A DNA stretch of 64,000 nt from CAJXVY01 sp965657575 (lineage in GTDB: Bacteria > Actinomycetota > Actinomycetes > Actinomycetales > Microbacteriaceae): contig CBFHOK010000005.1 of the NCBI GenBank assembly GCA_965657575.1, positions 1 through 64,000 on the forward strand. Reading direction: 5' to 3'. Position numbers and translations under genes: made by a program. The number at the start of each line of letters is the position of its first letter. Position 1 is the stretch's first letter. The notes under the pieces were generated by a model. It searched no databases. It worked only from the letters and a program-made list of their open reading frames with translations, and was not told where the DNA came from. Positions 56,266-64,000 of this stretch are shown one piece after another.

Positions 56266-57558
56266 ATGAGCGCACTTTCACGTTCAGGTCTGCTAAAGGC
56301 ATCAGCGATCACCGCTGCTGCAGCTTTGGTCTTGACCGGTTGTGCTGCTACCGAAGAAGAGGACACAAGCACTGACACAGGATCAGACACATCAACTGAT
56401 ACTGACTCAACAGATGCTGGTGACGAGACTCTTCAGCTGAAACTCGGTACCGCACTTCCAATCACCGGAAACCTAGCATTCTTGGGACCACCCGAGGAGG
56501 CAGGTGTTTACCTAGCTGAGGACGAAATCAACTCTGCAAACGCAGGTATTGAGGTTGAGGTTGTCTTCGGAGACTCAGGTGACACCGACAACAAGGCTTA
56601 TGAGACCGAGATCCCCCGTCTATTGAACGAGGGCGTCAAGGCCATCATTGGTGCCGCATCTTCAGGTGTTTCACTGCAGTTCATCGACCAGGTAACTGGT
56701 GCTGGAGTTATCCAGTTCTCACCAGCTAACACCTCAGCTGCATTCACCACCTACGATGACGACGGACTGTACTTCCGTACAGCACCTTCAGACGTATTGC
56801 AGGGTGAGGTTCTAGCGAACCAGATCGCAGCTGACGGTCACCAGAAGATTGCCATGATCGTTCTTAACGACCCATACGGTACCGGTCTACGTGACCGCGT
56901 AACTGAGGTATTTGAAGGAGCCGGTGGAGAGGTATTGGCAGCGCCAACCTACAACACCGGTGACACTAACTTCACCTCACAGATCAACGAGGTTCTAGCT
57001 GTTGACCCAGACGCAATCGTTCTGATCACATTCGATGAGATCAAGACCATTGCTCCTGACCTAGCGGCACAGTTCGATTCATCGAACTTCTACCTAGTTG
57101 ACGGAAACCTTTCAAACTACTCTGAGGACTTCGAAGCAGGTCTTTTGGAGGGTGCAAAGGGAACCCTTCCAGGTGTTGACCCACGTGACGTTGAGGACTT
57201 CAACGAGCGTATGAACAACTTCTGGGTTTCACTAGGAAACGATGACCTAAACAACGTATACGCATACGGTGCTGAGTCATACGACGCAACAATCCTGTTG
57301 GCACTTGCATCACTTGCAGCCGGTTCAACCGACTCACGTGCAATTGCAGACAAGCTACAGGAAGTTTCCGGTGGTTCAGGTAACGGCGAGAAGTGCACCA
57401 GCTTTGCTGAGTGTGCTGACATCATCAACGGTGGCGGCGTAGCCGACTACGACGGTGTATCAAGCCCAATTACCTTCGACGAGGTCGGAGACCCAACTGA
57501 GGGTTCAGTTATTGTCTACCAGTACGGTGCAGACAACAACTACGCTCCAATTGGCTAA
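56266..57558 (+). CDS. livJ: Branched-chain amino acid ABC transporter substrate-binding lipoprotein
   Basis: 430 residues. Lipoprotein signal with LTGC lipobox (Cys26), an acidic Ser/Thr/Asp linker (residues 30-55), then a periplasmic-binding-protein type I domain (LKLGTALPITGNLAFLGPPE, GAASSGVSLQFIDQ, QFSPANTSAAF, KIAMIVLNDPYGTGL, AYGAESYDATILLALA). Substrate is expected to be Leu/Ile/Val or related amides; urea-type binding proteins of the same family cannot be excluded. Strong AAAGGAG site and codon choice like ribosomal genes suggest high expression. The permease and ATPase genes lie convergently on the other strand. Confidence 0.93.
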   Translation: MSALSRSGLLKASAITAAAALVLTGCAATEEEDTSTDTGSDTSTDTDSTDAGDETLQLKLGTALPITGNLAFLGPPEEAGVYLAEDEINSANAGIEVEVVFGDSGDTDNKAYETEIPRLLNEGVKAIIGAASSGVSLQFIDQVTGAGVIQFSPANTSAAFTTYDDDGLYFRTAPSDVLQGEVLANQIAADGHQKIAMIVLNDPYGTGLRDRVTEVFEGAGGEVLAAPTYNTGDTNFTSQINEVLAVDPDAIVLITFDEIKTIAPDLAAQFDSSNFYLVDGNLSNYSEDFEAGLLEGAKGTLPGVDPRDVEDFNERMNNFWVSLGNDDLNNVYAYGAESYDATILLALASLAAGSTDSRAIADKLQEVSGGSGNGEKCTSFAECADIINGGGVADYDGVSSPITFDEVGDPTEGSVIVYQYGADNNYAPIG

Positions 57559-57571
57559 TTAGTTAGTCAAC

Positions 57572-57611
57572 AAGAAATCCCCGGGGTTCGCCCCGGGGAT
57601 TTCTTATTTTC
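57572..57611. terminator. Bidirectional terminator between livJ and the minus-strand liv operon
   Basis: A 15-bp perfect stem (57572-57586 with 57591-57605) closed by a TTCG tetraloop. T-rich on the plus side (TTATTTT) and, read from the minus side, preceded by A-rich sequence giving T's after the stem, so it can stop transcription from both directions. Confidence 0.9.
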
Positions 57612-57619
57612 TAAGGTCT

Positions 57620-57754
57620 TTACTTTTTCTTTGAGCTATAGAGTGCTACTCCAATTGCCACACCAACGGCGATTCCAACGCCTACCTGTTCTATGGCAAC
57701 ACCAACTGCCGTTCCAATGGCGATCGACAGTATTAGTGTTAGTTCTTTACGCAC
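57620..57754 (-). CDS. 44-residue glycine-zipper-like membrane protein
   Basis: Small frame from GTG (57754) to TAA (57622-57620). One long hydrophobic segment with repeated Gly/Ala spacing (IGTAVGVAIEQVGVGIAVG then VAIGVALY) and a Lys-rich end SSKKK. It begins 8 nt inside the livF stop region, so it would be translated by coupling as the last gene of the liv operon, just before the terminator. Similar tiny membrane proteins are common in actinobacteria; function unknown. Confidence 0.65.
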   Translation of the reverse strand: MRKELTLILSIAIGTAVGVAIEQVGVGIAVGVAIGVALYSSKKK

Positions 57755-58466
57755 CAAGGTTACCCAGGTAGAGCTCAACCACTTTGGGGTCATCCATCAG
57801 CTCTCTACCGGTTCCCTCTACTGCGTCCACTCCCTGATCCAGGACGTATCCACGGTCAGAAATCTGCAGACATCTGCGAGCGTTTTGCTCAACCATGATG
57901 GTTGTAACTCCAGCCTTGTTAATATCCGAGACTCGAATGAATGCCTCATCCTGTCTTACGGGGCTCAGACCGGCACTGGGCTCGTCTAGCAGCAAAACCT
58001 GTGGATCCATCATCAAAGCTCTTCCCATCGCCACCATTTGGCGCTCACCACCTGACAGTGAACCTGCACGTTGCTTCAGTCGCTTTCCAAGCTCGTTGAA
58101 GATGTCGACCACGAATTCAAGACGCTCATCAAACTTTGATGGCTCCTGATAAAGACCCATTTGCAAGTTCTCTTCAATGCTCAGGCTGGGGAATACGTTG
58201 TTGTTCTGAGGTACAAAACCAACACCCTTGGCAACCAGCTTGTTTGCCTTCAGACCCGTGATGTCCTCACCGTTTAAGTGAATGGTTCCGTCTCGGACGT
58301 TTACCAGACCGAAGATGGATTTCAAAAGGGTTGATTTACCAGCACCATTTGGTCCGATGATTCCAATCAACTCTCCCTTGTTGGCGTAGAGGTTTGCTCC
58401 ATTGAGGATGTTTACGCCTGGCAGGTATCCCGCATACAGGTTCTTTACTTCAACTACTGGGGTCAC
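57747..58466 (-). CDS. livF: Branched-chain amino acid ABC transporter ATPase LivF
   Basis: 239 residues. Walker A IIGPNGAGKSTLL, Q-loop in VGFVPQNNNVFP, signature LSGGERQMVAMGRAL, Walker B LLLDEPSAGLSP, and switch His region in VEQNARRCL typical of LivF (the switch position lacks the usual His of other ABC ATPases, as in the family). Starts 4 nt before the livG stop. Confidence 0.95.
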   Translation of the reverse strand: MTPVVEVKNLYAGYLPGVNILNGANLYANKGELIGIIGPNGAGKSTLLKSIFGLVNVRDGTIHLNGEDITGLKANKLVAKGVGFVPQNNNVFPSLSIEENLQMGLYQEPSKFDERLEFVVDIFNELGKRLKQRAGSLSGGERQMVAMGRALMMDPQVLLLDEPSAGLSPVRQDEAFIRVSDINKAGVTTIMVEQNARRCLQISDRGYVLDQGVDAVEGTGRELMDDPKVVELYLGNLGA

Positions 58467-59353
58467 GCTTTTTCTCCATCGTCGATTACATCGATGCGAC
58501 CGGTAACCACACCAAGGTCAGTCTCTTGGTGGCTACCGAGGTATGCATCGATTACGGCCTGTTCTTTCATGACTGTGTCGGGAGGACCCTCAGCAACAAT
58601 CTTTCCTTCGGCCATCACCACTACCCAGTCGGCAATGTGGCGAACCATGTGCATATCGTGCTCCACGAACAACACCGTCATGCCCTCCTTTTTGAGATCC
58701 AGAACGTGGCCCAAAAGACTCTCGGTTAGTGCAGGGTTCACACCAGCCATTGGCTCATCTAGCATGACAAGTGTTGGCTCGGTCATCAGTGCCCGAGCCA
58801 TCTCCAAAAGCTTTCGCTGACCACCAGAGAGGCTGGCTGCGAAGTCATCTTTTTTCTCATAAAGCTTGAATCGCTTTAGAAGCTCAAGGGCACGCTCTTC
58901 AATCTCGGCCTCTTGCTTTTTCCAAAGGCTTGGAACCAAGGAGCGGAAAATACCTTCCCCAGCTTGATCGGTTGCACCTAGCTTCATGTTCTCCAACACC
59001 GTCAGAAGACTCAGCGCTTTGGTTAGCTGGAAGGTTCTAACCTGGCCAAGTTTGGCAATTTGGTGACTGCGCATACCCTTGACATTCTTGCCATTGAATT
59101 CCATCTCGCCTGTGTCGGGAGCGTCAAAACCGGTCAGTAGATTGAAGAATGTGGTTTTTCCGGCACCGTTTGGGCCAATCAGCGCGGTGATCGCACCTCT
59201 TGGAACCTCAAGGTGCTCAACATCAACGGCTGTCAAACCACCGAACTTGCGTGTTACGTGGTCGGCTTTCAGAATCGGGTCTACCTTGGCAACACCTGGT
59301 TTCGCCTCACCTACGTGCAGGCCGGTTGCTTTTACTGGTTCGTTATTTGACAA
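58463..59353 (-). CDS. livG: Branched-chain amino acid ABC transporter ATPase LivG
   Basis: 296 residues. An N-terminal extension of about 25 residues precedes the nucleotide-binding domain: Walker A LIGPNGAGKTTFFNLLTG, RTFQLTKAL Q-loop, signature LSGGQRKLLEMARAL, Walker B VMLDEPMAGVNP and switch His in VEHDMHMV. The C-terminal about 45 residues (GSHQETDLGVVTGRIDVIDD) extend beyond the usual end. Overlaps livF by 4 nt and livM by 11 nt. Confidence 0.95.
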   Translation of the reverse strand: MSNNEPVKATGLHVGEAKPGVAKVDPILKADHVTRKFGGLTAVDVEHLEVPRGAITALIGPNGAGKTTFFNLLTGFDAPDTGEMEFNGKNVKGMRSHQIAKLGQVRTFQLTKALSLLTVLENMKLGATDQAGEGIFRSLVPSLWKKQEAEIEERALELLKRFKLYEKKDDFAASLSGGQRKLLEMARALMTEPTLVMLDEPMAGVNPALTESLLGHVLDLKKEGMTVLFVEHDMHMVRHIADWVVVMAEGKIVAEGPPDTVMKEQAVIDAYLGSHQETDLGVVTGRIDVIDDGEKA

Positions 59354-60326
59354 AGGTCAGCTCCCTCTTGTCGCCTCGGATACCTTGCGGTCTATAAATC
59401 ACAATCAGCATCAGTCCTATACCCACCAAGATGAATCTCAGTGTTGAACCCTGCTGACTAGTCAAGCCCTCCAAGATTGCACCATCCTGGGTAAGGGCCG
59501 GCAGAACGTTAGTCAAAAACGCCTGCAGCACCCAGAAGATGATTGATCCCAATACAGGACCAAAGACCGTCGCAGCTCCTCCAAGCAGCAGAGCGGTCCA
59601 GATGAAGAAGGTCAGCGATGTTACATAAACGGTTGGGTTGATAGCACTTGGGAGTGCATAAACAACACCTCCCATTGCTCCAAACACTCCACCGATAATC
59701 AATGCCTGCATTTTGTATGCAAAGACGTTCTTACCGAGAGCTCTAACCGCGTCCTCGTCTTCACGAATTCCCTTGATGACTCGACCCCAGGGGCTTTTTG
59801 TAAGTGCCCACAAAAGCCAAATCACGACTGCTAGAACCGCAAATCCAAAGATCCTCACCCACCAGTCGGTTTCCGAGTAGGTAAATGGGCCGAAGCCATA
59901 GGTTCCCTCCGGCAAAGGATTGGCAGCCCTGAAGCTGTCGTGGTAACCAAACAATCCACTTGCACTTCCAGTGAACTCATCGAAGGTGTTTGTCAGGAAC
60001 AGTAGACGTGCGATCTCTGCGGCCGCAATTGTGACAATCGCTAGATAGTCTCCTCGAAGCCTCAGAGTCGGCGCACCCAGCAATATCGCAAAGACTATTG
60101 CTGCCAAAATGCTGACCAGCATCGCTGCCCACCAGGGGAAGCCAAAGCGCAGGATACTGATGGCGTATCCATAGGCTCCAATTGCCATAAATCCAGCAAT
60201 ACCGAAGTTCAACAAGCCCGCAAAACCAAAGTGCATGGCAAGACCGAGGCTTGCAAGCACGAAAGCAAACGTGACGGGGCTGAGAATCGACTCAACTGTG
60301 TTTGAAAGTATCTGTATCCAGTCCAT
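59343..60326 (-). CDS. livM: Branched-chain amino acid ABC transporter permease LivM
   Basis: 327 residues, eight to ten membrane helices. GLLNFGIAGFMAIGAYGYAI and the cytoplasmic loop ALTKSPWGRVIKGIREDEDAVRALGKN (EAA-like ATPase contact; cited as PWGRVIKGIREDE) are typical. C-terminal GLMLIVIYRPQGIRGDKREL. Lies 10 nt after livH, overlapping livG at the end. Confidence 0.94.
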   Translation of the reverse strand: MDWIQILSNTVESILSPVTFAFVLASLGLAMHFGFAGLLNFGIAGFMAIGAYGYAISILRFGFPWWAAMLVSILAAIVFAILLGAPTLRLRGDYLAIVTIAAAEIARLLFLTNTFDEFTGSASGLFGYHDSFRAANPLPEGTYGFGPFTYSETDWWVRIFGFAVLAVVIWLLWALTKSPWGRVIKGIREDEDAVRALGKNVFAYKMQALIIGGVFGAMGGVVYALPSAINPTVYVTSLTFFIWTALLLGGAATVFGPVLGSIIFWVLQAFLTNVLPALTQDGAILEGLTSQQGSTLRFILVGIGLMLIVIYRPQGIRGDKRELTFVK

Positions 60327-60336
60327 TTCAGCCTGC

Positions 60337-61629
60337 CTAACCTATTCGTTCCTTCGAGCCCAATAGACCCGTTGGTTTGACCAATAGCACCGCAATCAGA
60401 ACGACCAGTGCTCCTACGTACTTAATGTCTGGTGCCAGAATCATTGTCGAGGTTTCAACCATGATTCCCACGATCAAAGCTCCCAACAAAGCACCAAAGG
60501 CTGTTCCAAGACCTCCCAAAACAACCGCTGCGAAAATCAAAAGCAAAATCTTTTCACCCATGTCCCATTTGATTCCAGGTCGGAAATAGGCCCAAAGGAT
60601 TCCACCCAGTCCTGCTAGAGCACTTGCTGCAATCCAGACGTAGCGAATGACTCGATCGACATCAATACCGCTGGCTGCAGCCAAATCAACATTGTCACTG
60701 ATGGCTCGTGTTGCCTTGCCGGTCTTAGTCAGTGTCAACCACAAGGCAAAGCTTGTTAGAACGATGATTGAAATTGCCATGGAGGCAATGTCTGTTGTTG
60801 ACAACGTTAGTGTTCCAAATAGGTTGAAGGATTCTCCGCCGAGGCTAGGAAGCTGGCTTGTGCTACCACCGATGAAGAATTGGTAAACGTATCGAAGAGT
60901 CAGCGCCAGTCCAATTGACACAATCATCAACTGAACGATTCCCAGTCCCTTCTTTCTCAAAGGTCTCCATATGACCACGTCCTGAGCCAAACCGGCTGCA
61001 CCGCTGGCAATAACCGCCAAGATGATTCCAAGGAAGGGGTTGATGTCAAAACTTGCGAGGAACAAAGCAATGACGGCTCCGAATGTCACCATCTCCGCGT
61101 GGGCGAAGTTTGAAAGCTTGGTAGTACCGAAAACCAGCGAAAGACCCACACTGGCCAAGCCAAGCATCAGTCCAAAGTTGATGCCGTAAACAAGTCGAGT
61201 GAAAAACTGTGGCCAGAGACCAACTGGAGTTCTTTCACCCTCACCGATGAAGTAGTTGGTAACAACGGTTCCAGTTAGACCGAATTCGATCTGTTTTATT
61301 GGACCACCGTCTTCGACAACGGCAATTCCTTCGGGCAAAGTCTCCTCGTTGAGGATTACCTCATACTGACCTCGCTCTGGGACACCTATCGACCAGCGAC
61401 CATCGTCGCCAGTAACTGTTGTCGCTTCGTAGCCATTTCCGCGAACACTAATCTCCACCCCACCGAGAGACTCACCGTCGAGTTTCACGTTTCCGAAGAT
61501 TTTGTCGTCAAATTCAGTTCCGACCTCATCTGCTGAGGCCGACATTGGCAACGCCAGCAGCAGCATCATTGCTGCGAAAACAGCTGCTAAGGCACTTACC
61601 GTTCTTTTTCCAGTTTTACTCAGTTGCAC
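60337..61629 (-). CDS. livH: Fused secreted regulatory-like domain and LivH permease
   Basis: 430 residues from GTG 61629, where AGGAG lies 6 nt upstream; an earlier ATG gives 16 more residues without a binding site. Residues 8-35 form a signal/anchor helix ending LPMSASA. Residues about 40-115 look like a carboxypeptidase-regulatory-like beta-sandwich (GNVKLDGESLGGVEISVRG, TVTGDDGRWSIGVP, QYEVILNEETLPEG). From about 130 comes a complete LivH permease (SVGLSLVFGTTKLSNFAHAE, LTKTGKATRAISDNVDLAAASG cited in parts). The N-terminal domain is presumably extracellular and might help contact the binding protein. Ordinary LivH is about 290-300 residues. Confidence 0.92.
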   Translation of the reverse strand: MQLSKTGKRTVSALAAVFAAMMLLLALPMSASADEVGTEFDDKIFGNVKLDGESLGGVEISVRGNGYEATTVTGDDGRWSIGVPERGQYEVILNEETLPEGIAVVEDGGPIKQIEFGLTGTVVTNYFIGEGERTPVGLWPQFFTRLVYGINFGLMLGLASVGLSLVFGTTKLSNFAHAEMVTFGAVIALFLASFDINPFLGIILAVIASGAAGLAQDVVIWRPLRKKGLGIVQLMIVSIGLALTLRYVYQFFIGGSTSQLPSLGGESFNLFGTLTLSTTDIASMAISIIVLTSFALWLTLTKTGKATRAISDNVDLAAASGIDVDRVIRYVWIAASALAGLGGILWAYFRPGIKWDMGEKILLLIFAAVVLGGLGTAFGALLGALIVGIMVETSTMILAPDIKYVGALVVLIAVLLVKPTGLLGSKERIG

Positions 61630-61669
61630 CGAGGCTCCTATTCGGATAAGACTTTCGCCTGTCAGTGAA

Positions 61670-61705
61670 ATGACCACATCTCTCTTGTTGTGAGAGAGTG
61701 GTCAT
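61670..61705 (-). promoter_or_regulatory. Interrupted inverted repeat in the liv operon leader
   Basis: On the minus strand ATGACCAC, then CTCTC, loop, GAGAG, then GTGGTCAT form two stacked stems (8 bp plus 5 bp with small bulges) located 40-75 nt upstream of livH. It could be the operator of an amino-acid-responsive regulator or a leader RNA hairpin; no T-run follows. Confidence 0.55.
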
Positions 61706-61834
61706 CTCAAAAGCATTATTCAAAAATACACTTATTTTTCACTCACACAAACAATTTCGAGGATTTAGTTACTCGGTTGAGACCTTTCGGTTGCCGTTAG
61801 GATTGATTTACAGGATTTGGAAAGTGCGAGTGAA

Positions 61835-63340
61835 ATGACAGAAAACGATCCCTTCGGACTGATTGGTCTCACCTACGACGACGTTCTGCTGATGCCCGGT
61901 CAAAGCGATGTGGTGCCAGCAAATGTGAATACGTCAATTCAATTGACTCGCAATATTCATTTGAATATACCCTTGCTATCTTCCGCGATGGACACCGTTA
62001 CCGAAGCCCGCATGGCAATTGCGATCGCTCGCCAGGGTGGAATTGGAATCATTCACCGAAATCTTTCGGTTGACGACCAGGCCTCACAGGTGGACCTTGT
62101 CAAAAGAAGCGAAGCAGGCATGGTGACAAACCCGGTCACCACATCCCCCTATGCAAGCATTCAAGAAGTTGATGACCTTTGCGGACGCTATCGAGTTAGT
62201 GGTCTGCCAGTTGTGGACGAGGATGACAAATTGGTTGGAATCGTTACCAATAGGGATATGCGTTTCGTGTTGGAGGTTCAGAGAACCACCACCTTGGTCA
62301 AAGACATCATGACCTCGATGCCTCTTATTACAGGCAATGTTGGAATCAACCCAGATGAGGCGATGGCGCTATTGGCTCAGCACAGAATTGAGAAACTGCC
62401 ACTGGTCGATGAAAACGGAAGACTAAAGGGGCTAATTACCGTCAAGGATTTCGATAAAAGCGAGAAGTATCCAAATGCTGCTAAAGACAGCCGCGGAAGA
62501 TTGCTAGTGGGTGCTGCTGTTGGTGTTGGTGCCGATGCCTGGGAGAGGTCAATGGCACTGGTTGAGGCTGGGGTTGATCTACTGGTTGTTGATACCGCCC
62601 ACGGTCACAACTCTGGGGTTTTGGAAATGGTTAAAAAGCTCAAGGCCGAACCGTACGCCAAGGACACCGACGTTATTGCTGGAAATGTTGCAACAACAGA
62701 GGGTGCTCAGGCGATTATTGACGCTGGAGCGGATGGCGTGAAGGTCGGAGTTGGACCAGGTTCAATCTGCACCACAAGAGTTGTTGCAGGTGTCGGAGTT
62801 CCGCAAATTACTGCTGTTCACCTTGCGAGCCTGGCGGCAAAGAAGGCAGGTGTCCCGGTAATTGCTGATGGAGGATTGCAATACTCAGGTGATATCGCGA
62901 AGGCGTTGGTAGCTGGTGCGAGTGCGGTGATGGTTGGTGGATTGCTAGCGGGAACCGACGAGGCCCCTGGGGATGTCACATATGTCAACGGAAAGCAATA
63001 TAAGACTTATAGGGGAATGGGTTCTATGGGAGCAATGAGTGCCAGGGGATCGAAGCAGAGCTATTCCAAGGATCGTTATTTCCAAGATGATGTCTTGAGG
63101 GAAGACAAGCTAGTTCCTGAAGGTGTCGAGGGACAGGTTCCTTATAGAGGGACAGTGCCAACAGTTGTTCACCAGTTGATGGGTGGGCTTCGTGCATCAA
63201 TGGGTTATGTCGGGGCAGCAACAATCCAAGAGCTATTGGACAGGGGAAAGTTTGTGAGAATTACCGCAGCTGGACTCAGGGAGAGCCACCCCCACGATCT
63301 GCATCAAATCATTGAGGCTCCGAACTACGGAACCCGTTAG
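61835..63340 (+). CDS. guaB: Inosine-5'-monophosphate dehydrogenase
   Basis: NAD-dependent conversion of IMP to XMP, rate-limiting for guanine nucleotides. 501 residues from ATG 61835. LTYDDVLLMPGQSDVVP, two CBS domains (about residues 95-210; GIVTNRDMRFV, KGLITVKDFDK), VDTAHGHNSGVLEM, the catalytic loop GPGSICTTRVV with Cys312, and the flap YRGMGSMGAM. A TTG at 61817 is an alternative start but has poor spacing to any ribosome site. Divergent from the liv operon; guaB3 begins 6 nt after the stop. Confidence 0.97.
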   Translation: MTENDPFGLIGLTYDDVLLMPGQSDVVPANVNTSIQLTRNIHLNIPLLSSAMDTVTEARMAIAIARQGGIGIIHRNLSVDDQASQVDLVKRSEAGMVTNPVTTSPYASIQEVDDLCGRYRVSGLPVVDEDDKLVGIVTNRDMRFVLEVQRTTTLVKDIMTSMPLITGNVGINPDEAMALLAQHRIEKLPLVDENGRLKGLITVKDFDKSEKYPNAAKDSRGRLLVGAAVGVGADAWERSMALVEAGVDLLVVDTAHGHNSGVLEMVKKLKAEPYAKDTDVIAGNVATTEGAQAIIDAGADGVKVGVGPGSICTTRVVAGVGVPQITAVHLASLAAKKAGVPVIADGGLQYSGDIAKALVAGASAVMVGGLLAGTDEAPGDVTYVNGKQYKTYRGMGSMGAMSARGSKQSYSKDRYFQDDVLREDKLVPEGVEGQVPYRGTVPTVVHQLMGGLRASMGYVGAATIQELLDRGKFVRITAAGLRESHPHDLHQIIEAPNYGTR

Positions 63341-63346
63341 GAAAAA

Positions 63347-64000
63347 ATGGCCGAGATTGAAATCGGGCTTTCCAAAAAAGCCACCCGCAGCTATTCATTC
63401 GATGATGTTGCGATTGTTCCAACGAGAAGAACCCGTGACAGCGAAGATGTCAGTACTGAATGGAGTATTGATGCCTTTAAGTTTGATATTCCAGTCATTG
63501 CTGCTCCAATGGATTCAGCAATGTCCCCCGCCCAAGCAATTGCACTGGGCAAGCTGGGTGGCCTAGGCGTATTGGACCTAGAGGGTCTATGGACCAGGTA
63601 TGAAGACCCCAGTCAGCAGTATGCAGAGATTGTTTCTGCTGAGCCTGACCGGGCCAACGAAGTTTTGCAAAGAATTTATTCAGAGCCAATCAAGCCCGAG
63701 CTGATCATCCAAAGACTGAGTGAGATTAGAGACTCAGGTGTTGTGGTTGCAGGTTCTTTGAGCCCTCACCGAACAGCCGAGTTTCACGAGACTGTGGTCA
63801 AAGCGGGAGTTGATATTTTCGTAATCCGCGGAACAACTGTGAGCGCTGAGCACGTGTCCAAAAGCGTAGAGCCGCTGAATCTCAAGGAATTCATATATGA
63901 GCTTGATGTGCCAGTGATTGTTGGTGGTGCCGCAACCTATCAGGCTGCAATGCACCTGATGCGCACTGGTGCAGCGGGTGTTTTGGTGGGCTTTGGTGGA
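63347..64000 (+). CDS. guaB3: GuaB3-type IMP dehydrogenase-related protein (3'-truncated by window end)
   Basis: 218 codons visible and still open. Begins MAEIEIGLSKKATRSYSFDD, followed by VAIVPTRRTR and PVIAAPMDSAMSP, matching the CBS-less IMP dehydrogenase paralogue found after guaB in actinobacteria. GGAAAAA upstream of the ATG. Visible part includes IFVIRGTTVSAEHVS and IVGGAATYQAAMHLM; the catalytic Cys loop, if present, would lie beyond the window. Enzyme activity of actinobacterial GuaB3 is not settled; cyanobacterial relatives have been reported to act as IMP dehydrogenases. Confidence 0.93.
   Translation, partial: MAEIEIGLSKKATRSYSFDDVAIVPTRRTRDSEDVSTEWSIDAFKFDIPVIAAPMDSAMSPAQAIALGKLGGLGVLDLEGLWTRYEDPSQQYAEIVSAEPDRANEVLQRIYSEPIKPELIIQRLSEIRDSGVVVAGSLSPHRTAEFHETVVKAGVDIFVIRGTTVSAEHVSKSVEPLNLKEFIYELDVPVIVGGAATYQAAMHLMRTGAAGVLVGFGG

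Overview
The window looks like a chromosome segment of a small-genome, moderate-GC actinobacterium, most likely a freshwater planktonic member of the Microbacteriaceae (Rhodoluna/Aquiluna-like). The evidence is the actinobacterial gene orders (ffs-dnaX-recR-lysC-asd; acs, 6C RNA, tad genes, topA-tmk-holB; S10-spc-alpha operons continuing into truA-rplM-rpsI-glmM), GuaB3 after GuaB, a heliorhodopsin, very short intergenic gaps, heavy use of TTG/GTG starts, and base composition near 50% GC by eye. The genus is inferred from gene content; no similarity search was possible.

Layout. 1-5.9 kb: a 5'-truncated catalase-peroxidase, a small PGPGW-type membrane protein, a DUF1349-type protein, a heliorhodopsin, then two short cargo genes (GNAT acetyltransferase, serine beta-lactamase-like hydrolase) interleaved with two degenerate repeats that resemble the 3' end of the tRNA-Ser(GGA) gene at 5.8 kb. 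6.2-11.1 kb: SRP RNA, dnaX, recR, lysC, asd. 11.1-17.1 kb: metallophosphoesterase and class A PBP (minus strand), a 50-residue DUF4177-like protein, RidA, acetyl-CoA synthetase. 17.2-19.7 kb: 6C small RNA and a compact Tad-type pilus/secretion locus. 19.7-27.6 kb: topA, tmk, holB, a lipoprotein peptidase, DUF485 protein and acetate symporter.

27.9-45.2 kb: a nearly uninterrupted ribosomal super-locus (S10, spc and alpha operons with secY, adk, map, infA, rpmJ, rpoA, rplQ, truA, then rplM-rpsI). L15 carries an unusual 140-residue Lys/Ala/Pro N-terminal tail and L17 a roughly 100-residue acidic tail; rpsN and rpsD are missing from their usual places. 45.2-54.6 kb: glmM, coaA, glmS, acpS, alr, then the t6A tRNA-modification genes tsaE, tsaB and a fused rimI-tsaD, and a THUMP-like methyltransferase. 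54.6-64 kb: groES under two CIRCE operators, a RarD-like transporter, a branched-chain amino acid ABC transporter split between strands (SBP on plus; a small membrane protein plus LivF, LivG, LivM and a fused LivH on minus), guaB, and guaB3 cut by the window end.

How it fits together: most of the window is core growth machinery (translation, secretion, DNA polymerase clamp loading, cell-wall precursor and amino-acid synthesis), with acetate and branched-chain amino acid uptake feeding carbon and nitrogen. Regulation visible in the sequence includes CIRCE/HrcA control of groES, the 6C RNA, several strong terminators, structured leaders, and a recurring -10 box placed 6-7 nt before the start codon that implies leaderless mRNAs. 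The most unusual items are the heliorhodopsin neighbourhood, the tRNA-Ser-like repeat pair, the 6C RNA facing a G-run hairpin in the tad leader, the charged tails on L15 and L17, the terminator buried in the first codons of truA, and the gene fusions (RimI-TsaD, regulatory-domain-LivH).
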